This document shows, piece after piece, positions 1 to 7,929 of a stretch of 64,000 bases of DNA. The position numbers and the translations under genes were made by a program. The notes beneath the pieces are model-generated. The model had not been told where the DNA came from, ran no database searches, and saw nothing but the letters and a program-made list of their open reading frames with translations. Location: positions 55,729-119,728 of the forward strand of contig CAMYJG010000015.1 in assembly GCA_947258695.1 (NCBI GenBank), written 5' to 3'. This DNA comes from an uncultured Ectothiorhodospiraceae bacterium. GTDB taxonomy: Bacteria > Pseudomonadota > Gammaproteobacteria > UBA6429 > Thiohalophilaceae. Each line of letters begins with the position of its first letter. The first letter of the stretch is position 1.

Positions 1-20
1 AGCAATACCTTGCGTTCCTC

Positions 21-127
21 AAACAAATAAGCGCTGCGCAACTCACGCGAAGCAAAGCTTCTTATGCGCTCGAACAGTGCTCGCTATAATCTTATTTGTT
101 TTCCGGTACTCAGCTGCATATCACGGG
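21..127 (+). repeat. Structured repeat family R1, copy A
   Basis: A block closed by inverted arms AAACAAATAAG (21-31) and CTTATTTGTTT (91-101), followed by a tail resembling the TCAGCTGC...ACGGG end of the other copies. The interior (GAAGCAAAGCTTC, then TTATGCGCTC and GCTCGCTATAATC) is shared with copies B and C. The arms differ between copies yet stay complementary. It lies head-on to copy B. No gene is seen in 1-276. Confidence 0.7.
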
Positions 128-175
128 CAATAAGATCCCTCGTATCAACTACTTGGTAAATCGAAGCGGGTAAGT

Positions 176-388
176 CCCGTTAGACGATGCCGAGCATATA
201 AATTAAATCAGGATCATAGCGAGCTTTGTTTGAGCGCATAAGAAGCTTTGCTTCCCGCGAGTTAGCGAGTGCCTGATTAAATTTTTATGCGAGGGAATTG
301 GGATTGGAAATCCCAACAAGTATTCGGGCTCCCTTCTTTTTGGTTACTTTTTCTTGGGTGAGCAAGAAAAAGTAACTCGACCGTCCGG
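176..388 (-). repeat. Structured repeat family R1, copy B (inverted)
   Basis: Read on the minus strand, this runs from a hairpin (GTTACTTTTTCTTG at 343-356 against its complement at 363-376), through a GGGATTTCCAATCCC-type palindrome, to a block with arms TTTAATCAGG/CCTGATTTAA, ending in a GTCTAACGGG motif. Copy C at about 17.0-17.3 kb has the same order of parts. Its first third overlaps the 3' end of the Mut7-C gene and encodes that protein's last ~35 residues. Confidence 0.8.
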
Positions 389-837
389 GTCCAATTCTCT
401 AATTGCTTCTGCATTCGTTCAACATGCCCGCCATCCCAATACACTTTATTGCAACTAGGGCAGTAATTAACAAGCCCGGTAGTCTGTTGAACATCATCAG
501 GGATGGTTTTACGTTGAGTTGCATCCGCTTCTTTTAAAACAGTATTGCAGCTCAGGCAGCGGCTAAAAGGCTGAAACTGCCAGTTCACCTGGCATTTTTG
601 ACTGACTTGTTTTACTAATTTATCTAACGAGTCGGTCTCTAACAAAACGACATTTTTATCGGCATCGCGGTATTCTGTTAAGGCACGGTCGCAGGTTAAT
701 AAAACTCTGTCCTCTTTCAGTGATAATTTAAGAATTTCATAATCATCACGGCCGTCGCTAATAATTTCAGTATCATAACCCGCTGCACGTAACCAACGTC
801 CTAAACGTTGCAGCATTTCATCACAAAGAAATTTCAT
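277..837 (-). CDS. Mut7-C family RNase-like protein with repeat-derived tail
   Basis: This 186-residue protein has a PIN-like Mut7-C fold followed by a zinc ribbon. The N-terminus (KFLCDEML, then LLTCDRAL near residue 47) carries the acidic residues expected of a metal-dependent nuclease. Cysteine pairs C94/C97 and C126/C129, followed by YWDGGH, form the ribbon. Family members usually end shortly after this point. From about residue 151 the sequence (RTVELLFLAHPRKSNQKEG) is translation of repeat R1 copy B, and nearly the same peptide can be read from copy C at 17.0 kb. The assignment rests on motifs, and the cellular substrate is not known. Confidence 0.8.
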   Translation of the reverse strand: MKFLCDEMLQRLGRWLRAAGYDTEIISDGRDDYEILKLSLKEDRVLLTCDRALTEYRDADKNVVLLETDSLDKLVKQVSQKCQVNWQFQPFSRCLSCNTVLKEADATQRKTIPDDVQQTTGLVNYCPSCNKVYWDGGHVERMQKQLENWTRTVELLFLAHPRKSNQKEGSPNTCWDFQSQFPRIKI

Positions 838-864
838 TCAATCGTTGATTTAAGTTGAACGAAG

Positions 865-1350
865 CTAGCTAGATCTAATCACGCCTGTGACTATGCCAAG
901 AATTTGCACTTCTTCGTTATGTAAATAGATGGGGTCCATATCGGGATTTGCCGGCTGCAAACGAATACCATCGCGTTCTACGTAAAACTTTTTCAAGGTC
1001 ACTGTTTCCCCATTAATCATCGCCACTACGGACTCGCCATTACAGGCCGTTTCACGTTTCTCAATAACGATTACGTCACCATCTTGAATATTGTCATCGA
1101 TCATCGAGTGACCCCGAACACGCAGGGCATAGCTGTTCCTGCGAACCATGCTAGTCGGTACTGATACGCTTTCATTCTCTTCAGATAAATGCACAGGCTC
1201 ACCCGCAGTAACATAGCCTAACAAGGGTAATTCATGCAGATCTTCGGCTGATATTTCGAGATTTTCTAAATCAGGCGTCCAGATTTGCCGGTTATTTTTA
1301 TTTAAATTATTCGTAAACTTATTATTTATCATATAGTTAACGTTACTCAT
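865..1350 (-). CDS. S24 LexA/UmuD-like autoprotease lacking the HTH domain
   Basis: The 161-residue protein matches the C-terminal half of LexA. It has a cleavage-type Ala49-Gly50 in YVTAGEP, a nucleophile Ser82 in GHSM and a general-base Lys120 in VTLKK. LexA's N-terminal winged helix is absent; only about 40 unrelated polar residues precede the cleavage region. The start is supported by an AGAGG ribosome site 8 bases upstream, so the short N-terminus is not a start-call error. It may be UmuD-like or a RecA-responsive regulator acting through a partner. No polymerase V or imu genes are adjacent, and no phage genes are nearby. Confidence 0.75.
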   Translation of the reverse strand: MSNVNYMINNKFTNNLNKNNRQIWTPDLENLEISAEDLHELPLLGYVTAGEPVHLSEENESVSVPTSMVRRNSYALRVRGHSMIDDNIQDGDVIVIEKRETACNGESVVAMINGETVTLKKFYVERDGIRLQPANPDMDPIYLHNEEVQILGIVTGVIRSS

Positions 1351-1412
1351 TGACTTAACCTCTTAGGAATATAGCCTAACCATACTCATTTTTATAATAA
1401 ACATCAACCATT

Positions 1413-1427
1413 GTTCGCTAAAAGTTC
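1413..1427 (-). promoter_or_regulatory. Candidate direct-repeat operator GAAC-N7-GAAC
   Basis: On the minus strand the site reads GAACTTTTAGCGAAC, a direct repeat with 7-base spacing. It lies 63 bases upstream of the LexA-like protease start, in the gap shared with the divergent oxygenase gene. GTTC-N7-GTTC is the known LexA box of Alphaproteobacteria. About two such matches are expected by chance in 64 kb, so only the location makes it notable. Confidence 0.3.
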
Positions 1428-1548
1428 TCTAAAATCGTGAGTAACCCTGTTTTGTTAAACTTCATTAAATAGAAGCCGTTATTAAATAGAGAGAAGTCAA
1501 AACATGATAGAGTAAAATTTAAATAACAAACTAAATGGATTAGAGCTA

Positions 1549-2409
1549 GTGCAAGAGTTTATTTTTCAATATGAAGGTTATATTCGTCTTGGTGCTTTTT
1601 TAGGTATCTTAGCACTGCTGGCAATTTGGGAAATATCATCGCCTAAACGAAAATTACTTGAGCTTCGTCGTTTTCGCTGGTTTAGTAATATCGGCTTAGT
1701 CGTCATCTCAAGTCTATTAATCCGCTTTATTATTCCCACGGCCGCTGTGGGTGTTGCTATATATGCAGAAAAAGCACAACTAGGTTTTCTGAATCATTCA
1801 GATTTCCCTTTTTACATTCACTTTATTATTGCTTTTGTGCTGATGGATTTATCCATTTATTTCCAACATGTGATGTTTCACGCACTGCCCATGTTCTGGC
1901 GCTTTCACAGAGTACACCACTCTGATCTTGACTGTGATGTTACCACTGGCCTGCGCTTTCACCCCTTTGAAATTATTATTTCAATTATATTTAAATTTGT
2001 CGTCATTATTTCCGTTGGTGTACCCGTTATAGCCGTTGTCCTTTTTGAAATTATCCTCAATGCAGCTTCGATGTTCACTCATTCCAATATTAGAATTCCG
2101 CAATTCATTGAACCGCTGGTACGCTGGTTTATTGTCACTCCGGACATGCATCGGATACACCATTCAATGGAAGAGAATGAAACCAATAGTAACTTTGGAT
2201 TTTTTATTTCAGCCTGGGATCGGTTATTTGGTACTTACATCGCTTATCCCGAGAAAGGACATGAAAAAATGGAAATTGGCTTATCGTTTTTTCGCGAACC
2301 GAAATGGCAAAATTTACGCTGGCTGATTTATTTACCGTTTGTAGACACAATACATGGTTATGCCATCAACAAACGTACTCATAAGAAAGAAGATACAGAA
2401 ACTAATTAG
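1549..2409 (+). CDS. Sterol desaturase / fatty acid hydroxylase family membrane protein
   Basis: A 286-residue integral membrane di-iron oxygenase-type protein. Three histidine clusters typical of the family are visible: H107-x3-H111, H120-x2-H123-H124 (HRVHH) and, near residue 205, HRIHH after TPDM. Hydrophobic segments lie near residues 12-28, 46-62, 88-106 and 145-170. Such enzymes hydroxylate or desaturate sterols, fatty acids or other lipids; the substrate cannot be told here. The start is GTG with a weak ribosome site. The 3' end overlaps the convergent histidine kinase gene by 8 bases. Confidence 0.85.
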   Translation: MQEFIFQYEGYIRLGAFLGILALLAIWEISSPKRKLLELRRFRWFSNIGLVVISSLLIRFIIPTAAVGVAIYAEKAQLGFLNHSDFPFYIHFIIAFVLMDLSIYFQHVMFHALPMFWRFHRVHHSDLDCDVTTGLRFHPFEIIISIIFKFVVIISVGVPVIAVVLFEIILNAASMFTHSNIRIPQFIEPLVRWFIVTPDMHRIHHSMEENETNSNFGFFISAWDRLFGTYIAYPEKGHEKMEIGLSFFREPKWQNLRWLIYLPFVDTIHGYAINKRTHKKEDTETN

Positions 2410-3547
2410 TGATATAAGGTAGTGAAAAACTAAATTCAGTTCCTTGCTCAAGCGAGCTTTCTACCCATATATTCCCGTCGTGTTTAGCTATAATCTCTTT
2501 AGCAATAGCTAAACCTAATCCGGTTCCACCTGCTTGTGTTTTGGTGCGACTACTTTGAACAAACTTATTAAAGACCGAAGTTAATTCATCTGCCGGAATA
2601 TCTACCCCTTTATCTAATACCGAGAGCTGTATAGCGGGTGTATCTTTGTTTGTTGCTTTATCTGTTAATGCAGTTTCATTAATAGTAATTACGATTCTTT
2701 CATTTTTGTTTGAAAATTTTATTGCGTTATTGACCAGGTTGACTATCACCTGTTTTATTTTATCCAGGTCAGCATTAACTTTCATTTTTGAAGTTAATTT
2801 TACAAAATCAAACTGCAAATTCTTTTCTTCAAGTAAATTAACAACACTACTCATGACGGAGTCGACTAAGGGGGCTAAATCAAATTCTTCCTTATAGAGT
2901 TTCATTTTCCCTGTATCAAGACTTGATAAATCCAACAGGTTATCAAGCAGGCCAAGTAATCGCTCTCCACTTAATTCAATCTTGCTAAAATAGCTAAGTA
3001 ACTTATTATTTTTTTCATCCTCACCTTCAAACCTGGACACACCCAGTTGAGCATAGCCTAATATGCCATGCATAGGCGTTCGTAATTCATGTGACATATT
3101 AGCAAGAAACTCTGATTTAGCCCGGTTAGCTTCTTCGGCAACTTCTTTTGCCGCTACTGCCTCGGCAGTTATTTCCTGCACCCTTTCTTCCAGGCCATCC
3201 TGTTCTGCTTTGAGTTGTTTTGTGAGTTGTTCATTGGAATAAATCGTTTTTGCCAGTTGATCCAGGCTGGCATTAATACGGTAACCGAAGATGATCAGTA
3301 AAGTGATAATCACCACAATATTGAGGCGAACCAGTAAGCTGTCAAAAATCAGAAGGAATGCCAGCAAAAACACCACAATCAAAAGAGTGACAAAGTTATT
3401 CTGAATACCTAAACATTGCTTTGTTTTTAATTGACAGTAATTACAGCGGCGATAAGGTTTAATTTTCTTTCGCGAGAGCGCGCACGATGGATTAATCCAG
3501 TCTTTATTGATCGCTTCATCAGGATCAGGTTCAAAATAAACATCCAT
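2402..3547 (-). CDS. Membrane sensor histidine kinase with N-terminal cysteine cluster
   Basis: A 381-residue kinase. Its cytoplasmic N-terminus has C22, C35, C38 and C45 ([11 protein letters not shown]). Two membrane helices (about 52-69 and 73-88) with almost no external loop follow, then a coiled coil (95-145), a HisKA domain with H153 in SHELRTP, and an ATPase domain with N box NLVNNAIKF and G2 box [11 protein letters not shown]. The G1 box reads DKGVDIP, lacking the second glycine of DxGxG. With no periplasmic domain, the signal is probably sensed in the membrane or cytoplasm. No response regulator is adjacent. Confidence 0.88.
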   Translation of the reverse strand: MDVYFEPDPDEAINKDWINPSCALSRKKIKPYRRCNYCQLKTKQCLGIQNNFVTLLIVVFLLAFLLIFDSLLVRLNIVVIITLLIIFGYRINASLDQLAKTIYSNEQLTKQLKAEQDGLEERVQEITAEAVAAKEVAEEANRAKSEFLANMSHELRTPMHGILGYAQLGVSRFEGEDEKNNKLLSYFSKIELSGERLLGLLDNLLDLSSLDTGKMKLYKEEFDLAPLVDSVMSSVVNLLEEKNLQFDFVKLTSKMKVNADLDKIKQVIVNLVNNAIKFSNKNERIVITINETALTDKATNKDTPAIQLSVLDKGVDIPADELTSVFNKFVQSSRTKTQAGGTGLGLAIAKEIIAKHDGNIWVESSLEQGTEFSFSLPYITN

Positions 3548-3715
3548 AAAATGCAGGAAACCTGTATGAGTAATATAACTTATTAAAAATTACGTTCTTC
3601 TTATCAATATGTCAAATAGTCCTGCTAAATAGGGTAAAATCTTGTCGATTAGTCAGCACAAGTAGTAAAATTCCATTAAAATACCCACTTAAAAACTAGA
3701 TAAATGGATATCCAC

Positions 3716-4384
3716 ATGTCATCCGAAAAACGCTCAGTCAAAAATATTATTTTACCCATTAGTATAGGCGCGATAAGCCTTGTTATCGGCTTGTGGCTAA
3801 GCCAGCAGATGTTGTTAAACAACAATGATACAAAAATACCTAAAAACCTGGATGCCACGGTGTTACCTAATGCACGTGTATTAGCAGGCTTTAATTTAAT
3901 TAACCATGACAAACAGCCCTTTACCGAGGAACAACTTAAAGGACAGTGGAGTTTTCTTTTTTTTGGTTTTACCAATTGCCCGGATGTATGTCCGACAACA
4001 TTAAAAGTCATGCAATCCGTGTGGAAAACGTTACCAACTAAACCCGGTGAGGTTGGCCATCCTAAACTCTATTTTGTTTCGGTTGATCCTGATCGCGATA
4101 AAACTGAAATCATAAAATCATATATTCAATATTTTCACACAGAATTTATCGGTGTCACGGGTAAAGCAAACGAGCTGGATAAACTAACCAACCAAATTGG
4201 CATCCTTTATGGTTATGATGACAAATCTGACGGTTCTGATCTTGAGTATACGGTTAACCACAGCGCACAACTTATCTTGATTGATCCACGGGGACGTATG
4301 CGCGCGGTTATTTCTCCTCCTCATATTGCTAAAACCATTGCGGCTAACTTTCAAACTATTCGCACCTTCTACGGAGATGAATAA
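3716..4384 (+). CDS. SCO1/SenC family copper chaperone
   Basis: This family delivers copper to the CuA site of cytochrome oxidase and has a thioredoxin fold. An N-terminal membrane anchor (about 14-35) is followed by the copper motif FGFTNCPDVCP (two cysteines four apart) and the third ligand histidine in VNHSAQ. The ORF could open at 3704, but the ATG at 3716 has GGAT at suitable spacing and gives the usual short cytoplasmic N-terminus, so I chose it. Its stop shares one base (TAATG) with the next copper gene, indicating translational coupling. Confidence 0.9.
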   Translation: MSSEKRSVKNIILPISIGAISLVIGLWLSQQMLLNNNDTKIPKNLDATVLPNARVLAGFNLINHDKQPFTEEQLKGQWSFLFFGFTNCPDVCPTTLKVMQSVWKTLPTKPGEVGHPKLYFVSVDPDRDKTEIIKSYIQYFHTEFIGVTGKANELDKLTNQIGILYGYDDKSDGSDLEYTVNHSAQLILIDPRGRMRAVISPPHIAKTIAANFQTIRTFYGDE

Positions 4385-4860
4385 TGTCTTTCTCTAGAAT
4401 ATTGATACTGGCAATATGCTTTTTATTCTCTGTTTCGACAGTTTATGCAGCTGAGCTGGTGAAGATTGAAAATGCCTGGAGTCCTGAAGCACCACCTGTG
4501 GCAAAAGTGATGGCGGGTTATATGAAAATAAGTAACCTTAGTAATAAAGACATAAAAATAAAATCAGCTAATAGCAATTTTTTTACTAAAGTTGAAATTC
4601 ATCGTACCGAATTGAAAGATGGAATGTTCACAATGATTAAGCAGGACAACCTTATTATTAAAGCAAAAAGTCATATCGAACTAAAGCAAGGTGGTCTACA
4701 CATGATGTTGATGGGTAAGTTAAAACCTATGAGGGAGGGTTCAATTATTCCTGTTAAGTTAACGTTTAATAATAATGAAACAGTTGAAGTTAATTTAAAA
4801 GTTAAAAGTGACAACCGTCCACAAATGAAATGTGGTAGTGGTAAATGTGGCTCCATGTAG
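4384..4860 (+). CDS. Periplasmic copper chaperone PCu(A)C family
   Basis: A secreted copper chaperone that works with SCO proteins in cytochrome oxidase CuA assembly. A signal peptide of about 22 residues ends in VYAA. The copper-binding pattern is visible as H73, methionines at 81-84, and H106-M107/M108. The C-terminus ends in an extra cysteine tail (KCGSGKCGSM), which may add metal affinity and is not part of the core family pattern. It is coupled to the upstream SCO gene by a one-base overlap. Confidence 0.9.
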   Translation: MSFSRILILAICFLFSVSTVYAAELVKIENAWSPEAPPVAKVMAGYMKISNLSNKDIKIKSANSNFFTKVEIHRTELKDGMFTMIKQDNLIIKAKSHIELKQGGLHMMLMGKLKPMREGSIIPVKLTFNNNETVEVNLKVKSDNRPQMKCGSGKCGSM

Positions 4861-4910
4861 TATCCATAAGCTAACAATACAACGCTATAATTATATCCGG
4901 AGTAACAAAA

Positions 4911-5768
4911 TTGAAATTACGTGCACGCCTTTTTATCGCATTACAACACATGCTACCGCAACACTTCCTTTCAAAAATGATGTGGCGACTAACCCGTTGT
5001 GAATATAAATGGCTTCTAAAAATAACACTACCCCTCTTTATTCGCCTGTTCAAAGTTAATATGGATGAAGCCAAAAATCCCGACTGGAAAAGTTATAGCA
5101 GTTTTAATAATTTTTTTACCCGTGAATTAAAACAAGAAGCGCGGGAAATTTCTAAAGATAAAAATAGCATAGCATCACCTGTTGATGGTGCCGTTAGCCA
5201 GCTTGGGAAAATTAACGCCGATTTAATATTCCAGGCAAAAGGACATGCGTATTCACTGACGCAACTTCTAGGCGACAGAGAAGACCTGGCGAAAAAATTT
5301 AAAAATGGTCAGTTCAACACGATTTATCTTGCACCAAAAGATTATCACCGTATTCATATGCCAGTTGATGGAATTTTATTAGAAATGATTCATGTGCCAG
5401 GTGAATTATTTAGTGTCAATCCAACAACGGTAGAAAACGTGCCGGCCTTATTTGCCCGCAATGAGCGTGTTGTTTGTATGTTTGATACACCAGCAGGACC
5501 AATGGCAATGATACTGGTAGGTGCAATTTTTGTCGGTAGTATAGAAACGGTATGGCATGGTGAAGTCACTCCACCAACAGCGAAGGAAATTCGCAACTGG
5601 AAGTATGACGAGCAAGAACTGAGCTATAACAAAGGCGAAGAAATGGGTCGTTTCAATATGGGATCAACGGTCATCTTACTGCATGCCAATAAAAAAATGG
5701 ATTGGGATATAGAACTGAAAGCCGAACAAGTCGTGCGTTTAGGTGAAACAATAGGACATATTAAATAA
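4911..5768 (+). CDS. psd: Phosphatidylserine decarboxylase proenzyme
   Basis: Makes phosphatidylethanolamine from phosphatidylserine at the inner membrane; a pyruvoyl enzyme formed by self-cleavage. The cleavage site is G251-S252 (MGST), and the catalytic D92 (SPVDGA) and H149 (HRIHMP) are present. The 285-residue length is normal. The start is TTG, supported by GGAG 8 bases upstream and the family-typical N-terminus. In Pseudomonas psd lies next to the fimX locus, and a related grouping is seen here at 4.9-13.2 kb with the EF-P genes inserted between. Confidence 0.95.
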   Translation: MKLRARLFIALQHMLPQHFLSKMMWRLTRCEYKWLLKITLPLFIRLFKVNMDEAKNPDWKSYSSFNNFFTRELKQEAREISKDKNSIASPVDGAVSQLGKINADLIFQAKGHAYSLTQLLGDREDLAKKFKNGQFNTIYLAPKDYHRIHMPVDGILLEMIHVPGELFSVNPTTVENVPALFARNERVVCMFDTPAGPMAMILVGAIFVGSIETVWHGEVTPPTAKEIRNWKYDEQELSYNKGEEMGRFNMGSTVILLHANKKMDWDIELKAEQVVRLGETIGHIK

Positions 5769-6020
5769 AGTCCTGTCGTTGCGACGACTGCAGGGAAGCA
5801 GAAGGTAGAGTAACGCATTAGGGCAGGATGCCCGTAAGTAGAATAACGCAGGAGCAGTTATCGAGGAGCAGTTACCGAGCAAAGCGTGGCAATCTCATAT
5901 TTAATGCTACTTTTCTAAAGATTGCTTCGTCGCTACGCTCGATGCCAGAACCTGTAGAACACGTTAGGGTAATGCTAAACGAAGCGCGTAGCGGTTCATT
6001 AAGTACAATGACATGACAAT
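5769..6020. other. Intergenic patchwork of repeat-like sequence, no gene
   Basis: The gap between psd and epmA holds short repeat-like pieces, such as AGATTGCTTCGTCGCTACGC and a related inverted GAAGCGCGTAGCGG. They resemble dispersed intergenic repeats common in Proteobacteria. A 62-codon open frame here has no coding character. No terminator with a U-tract was identified. Confidence 0.5.
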
Positions 6021-7001
6021 CTACGCTCTATCAAAAGGAAAAGTTAAAACATCCTTAATGTCTTCTGCCCCGGTTAACACCATCAGCAAGCGATCAACTC
6101 CCAGCGCAACCCCGGCACAACCCGGCAAACCATGTTGTAAGGCAGCGAGTAAATGTGCGTCCGCCGGTATCCCCGCAAGCCCTCTCTCTTTTCTGATTTG
6201 TTGTTGCTTTTGAAAACGCGTTGCCTGCTCCTGGGCATCGGTTAATTCATGAAAGCCATTCGCTAATTCCATACCATTGATATAAAGCTCAAAACGTTCT
6301 GCTACATCAGTTATACCTTTTCTTATTTTAGCTAGCGCTGCCTGGCTGGATGGATAATCATAAATAAATACAGGGCAATTTGCAGGAAGGTTTTTTTCAA
6401 CTACCTCGCTCATCAATAAATCTAACCAGTCATCAAAGCTCGCATCGTCCATACCAACAATATCAATTCCAGCATTAGTTACCGCGGCATTGAGCTCTTT
6501 GATGTCCGCTTTAAATGGATCAACATCAGCAAATTTAATCATCGCATCCTGGTACGAATAAAACTGGCTCCGCTCCAGTTTAATAAAAAAATCATCTGCA
6601 ATAAAGCGAAGCAAGGCATTCACTTCTCCCATTAATGCATGATGATCGTAATCAAGTCGGTACCATTCTAATAAAGTGAATTCAGAGTTATGTCTTTTAC
6701 TCTGCTCATCCTGACGAAATGCCGGTGTGATCTGATACATTGAACCGTAACCGGCGGCTAATAACCGTTTCATGGCAAATTCAGGCGAGGTATTTAAAAA
6801 TGAAGGCTCGCTGGCATCTTGGTACTGCTGTGTAAGAAACGTTTCTATAGTGGGGTCAGTATTGCCTGCATGTGAAAGCACCGGCGTTTGAACTTCAATA
6901 ATATCTTTTTCTGCAAAAAAAGCCCGCAGCTTTGCAAGCAAACGGGCCCGGGTCTTTACCATGTCTAAACTGGCTGTAGGTTGCCAATCATCACGGTTCA
7001 T
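6021..7001 (-). CDS. epmA: EF-P--(R)-beta-lysine ligase (PoxA/GenX)
   Basis: Attaches (R)-beta-lysine to the conserved lysine of elongation factor P. It is a class II lysyl-tRNA synthetase catalytic core without the anticodon-binding domain, and its 326 residues match the family length. Motif 2 is visible in AFRQDEQSKRHNSEF and motif 3 in GVALGVDRLLM. The partner enzyme EpmB and the substrate EF-P are encoded within the next 2 kb, which makes the assignment secure. Transcription is the same direction as efp, across a 302-base gap holding a palindromic element. Confidence 0.96.
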   Translation of the reverse strand: MNRDDWQPTASLDMVKTRARLLAKLRAFFAEKDIIEVQTPVLSHAGNTDPTIETFLTQQYQDASEPSFLNTSPEFAMKRLLAAGYGSMYQITPAFRQDEQSKRHNSEFTLLEWYRLDYDHHALMGEVNALLRFIADDFFIKLERSQFYSYQDAMIKFADVDPFKADIKELNAAVTNAGIDIVGMDDASFDDWLDLLMSEVVEKNLPANCPVFIYDYPSSQAALAKIRKGITDVAERFELYINGMELANGFHELTDAQEQATRFQKQQQIRKERGLAGIPADAHLLAALQHGLPGCAGVALGVDRLLMVLTGAEDIKDVLTFPFDRA

Positions 7002-7190
7002 AATTTTCGCCCCAGCTGCGTTAAAAACGATCTCAAAATACTCATTTACTTATCCGTAAACTCCGTTTTTTCGATAGTTTTTGCCTTGCTGGAACAAAAA
7101 TTCTATCCCGTGAAAGCTCTTAGAATTTAAACAGTCCAACTATAGTATTCCTTAAATCATCCAAACAACTTAATTATTTAGGCAAAATAG

Positions 7191-7288
7191 TTTTCGTTCT
7201 GACAAGGCATTAACAATTTTAAAAAACGCAGTTGGCAATAAGCCAATGAGTATTTTTAAAATTGTTAATAACGCCGTCAGGGCGAAAA
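7191..7288. repeat. Nested palindromic element, family R2, copy 1
   Basis: An imperfect palindrome of 98 bases. Outer arms are TTTTCGTTCTGAC (7191-7203) and GTCAGGGCGAAAA (7276-7288). Perfect 16-base arms follow at 7210-7225 and 7253-7268 (TTAACAATTTTAAAAA and complement), with an inner TTGGC/GCCAA stem. Motifs ACAAGGCAT, AAAAACGCA, ATGAGTATTTT and ATAACGCCGT recur in copy 2 at 27.3 kb, while the stems between them differ but stay paired. It lies in the epmA-efp gap (7002-7303), which otherwise shows only AT-rich sequence that may hold epmA's promoter. Confidence 0.75.
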
Positions 7289-7303
7289 ATATGCAGCCTA
7301 AAT

Positions 7304-7873
7304 TTATTTCTTTTCGCGGCCGACATACTCCCCTGTCCGCGTATCCACCTTAATCATTTCACCTTCTTCAATAAACAAAGGCACCCGCACAACGGCTCCC
7401 GTGTTACAGGTAGCAGGTTTACCACCACCACCGCTGGTATCACCGCGTAAACCGGGATCGGTTTCTGTTACTTCCAGTATGACAAAATTCGGTGGTGTAA
7501 TGGCAATCGGTACTCCATTCCATAGAGTGACTTCACAGGTATCCTGCTCTTTCAGCCACTTAATATTGTCACCAACTGCTGTTTCATCAGCGCCAACTTG
7601 TTCAAATGTTTTTTCATCCATGAAATACCATAATTCACCGTCGGTATATAAATATTGTAAATCGGTATCCATGACATCGGCGGCTTCAACCGACTCACCA
7701 GACTTAAAAGTTTTTTCTACTACCCTTCCCGTTTTAAGGTTACGTAATTTTACGCGGTTAAATGCCTGCCCTTTTCCAGGTTTAACCAGCTCATTTTCAG
7801 TAATGCTGCACGGATGTCCGTCAATCATTATTTTCAGGCCATTTTTGAATTCGCTAGTGCTATAGGTTGCCAT
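7304..7873 (-). CDS. efp: Elongation factor P
   Basis: Relieves ribosome stalling at polyproline stretches. The 189-residue protein has the KOW-like domain I and two OB domains. The modification loop KPGKGQAF places Lys34 at the same position as in E. coli, consistent with beta-lysylation by the adjacent epmA and epmB products. A GGAGAG sequence lies upstream of the ATG. epmB is divergent from it across a 56-base gap. No hydroxylase gene (epmC) is seen in this window. Confidence 0.97.
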   Translation of the reverse strand: MATYSTSEFKNGLKIMIDGHPCSITENELVKPGKGQAFNRVKLRNLKTGRVVEKTFKSGESVEAADVMDTDLQYLYTDGELWYFMDEKTFEQVGADETAVGDNIKWLKEQDTCEVTLWNGVPIAITPPNFVILEVTETDPGLRGDTSGGGGKPATCNTGAVVRVPLFIEEGEMIKVDTRTGEYVGREKK

Positions 7874-7929
7874 ACTCGTTAAACTCTCCGGGAAGTAAAA
7901 TTGCTGCTAAAACATAAAATACATATTAT

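Noticed and set aside
865..1350. LexA-like gene as a sign of prophage
   Set aside because: No integrase, phage structural or other phage genes are near it.
5828..6213. Small open frames between psd and epmA
   Set aside because: One covers repeat-like intergenic DNA and the other is the shadow of epmA on the opposite strand.
7002..7303. Riboswitch in the epmA-efp gap
   Set aside because: The structure there is a long inverted repeat shared with 27.3 kb, not a fold I recognise as a riboswitch.
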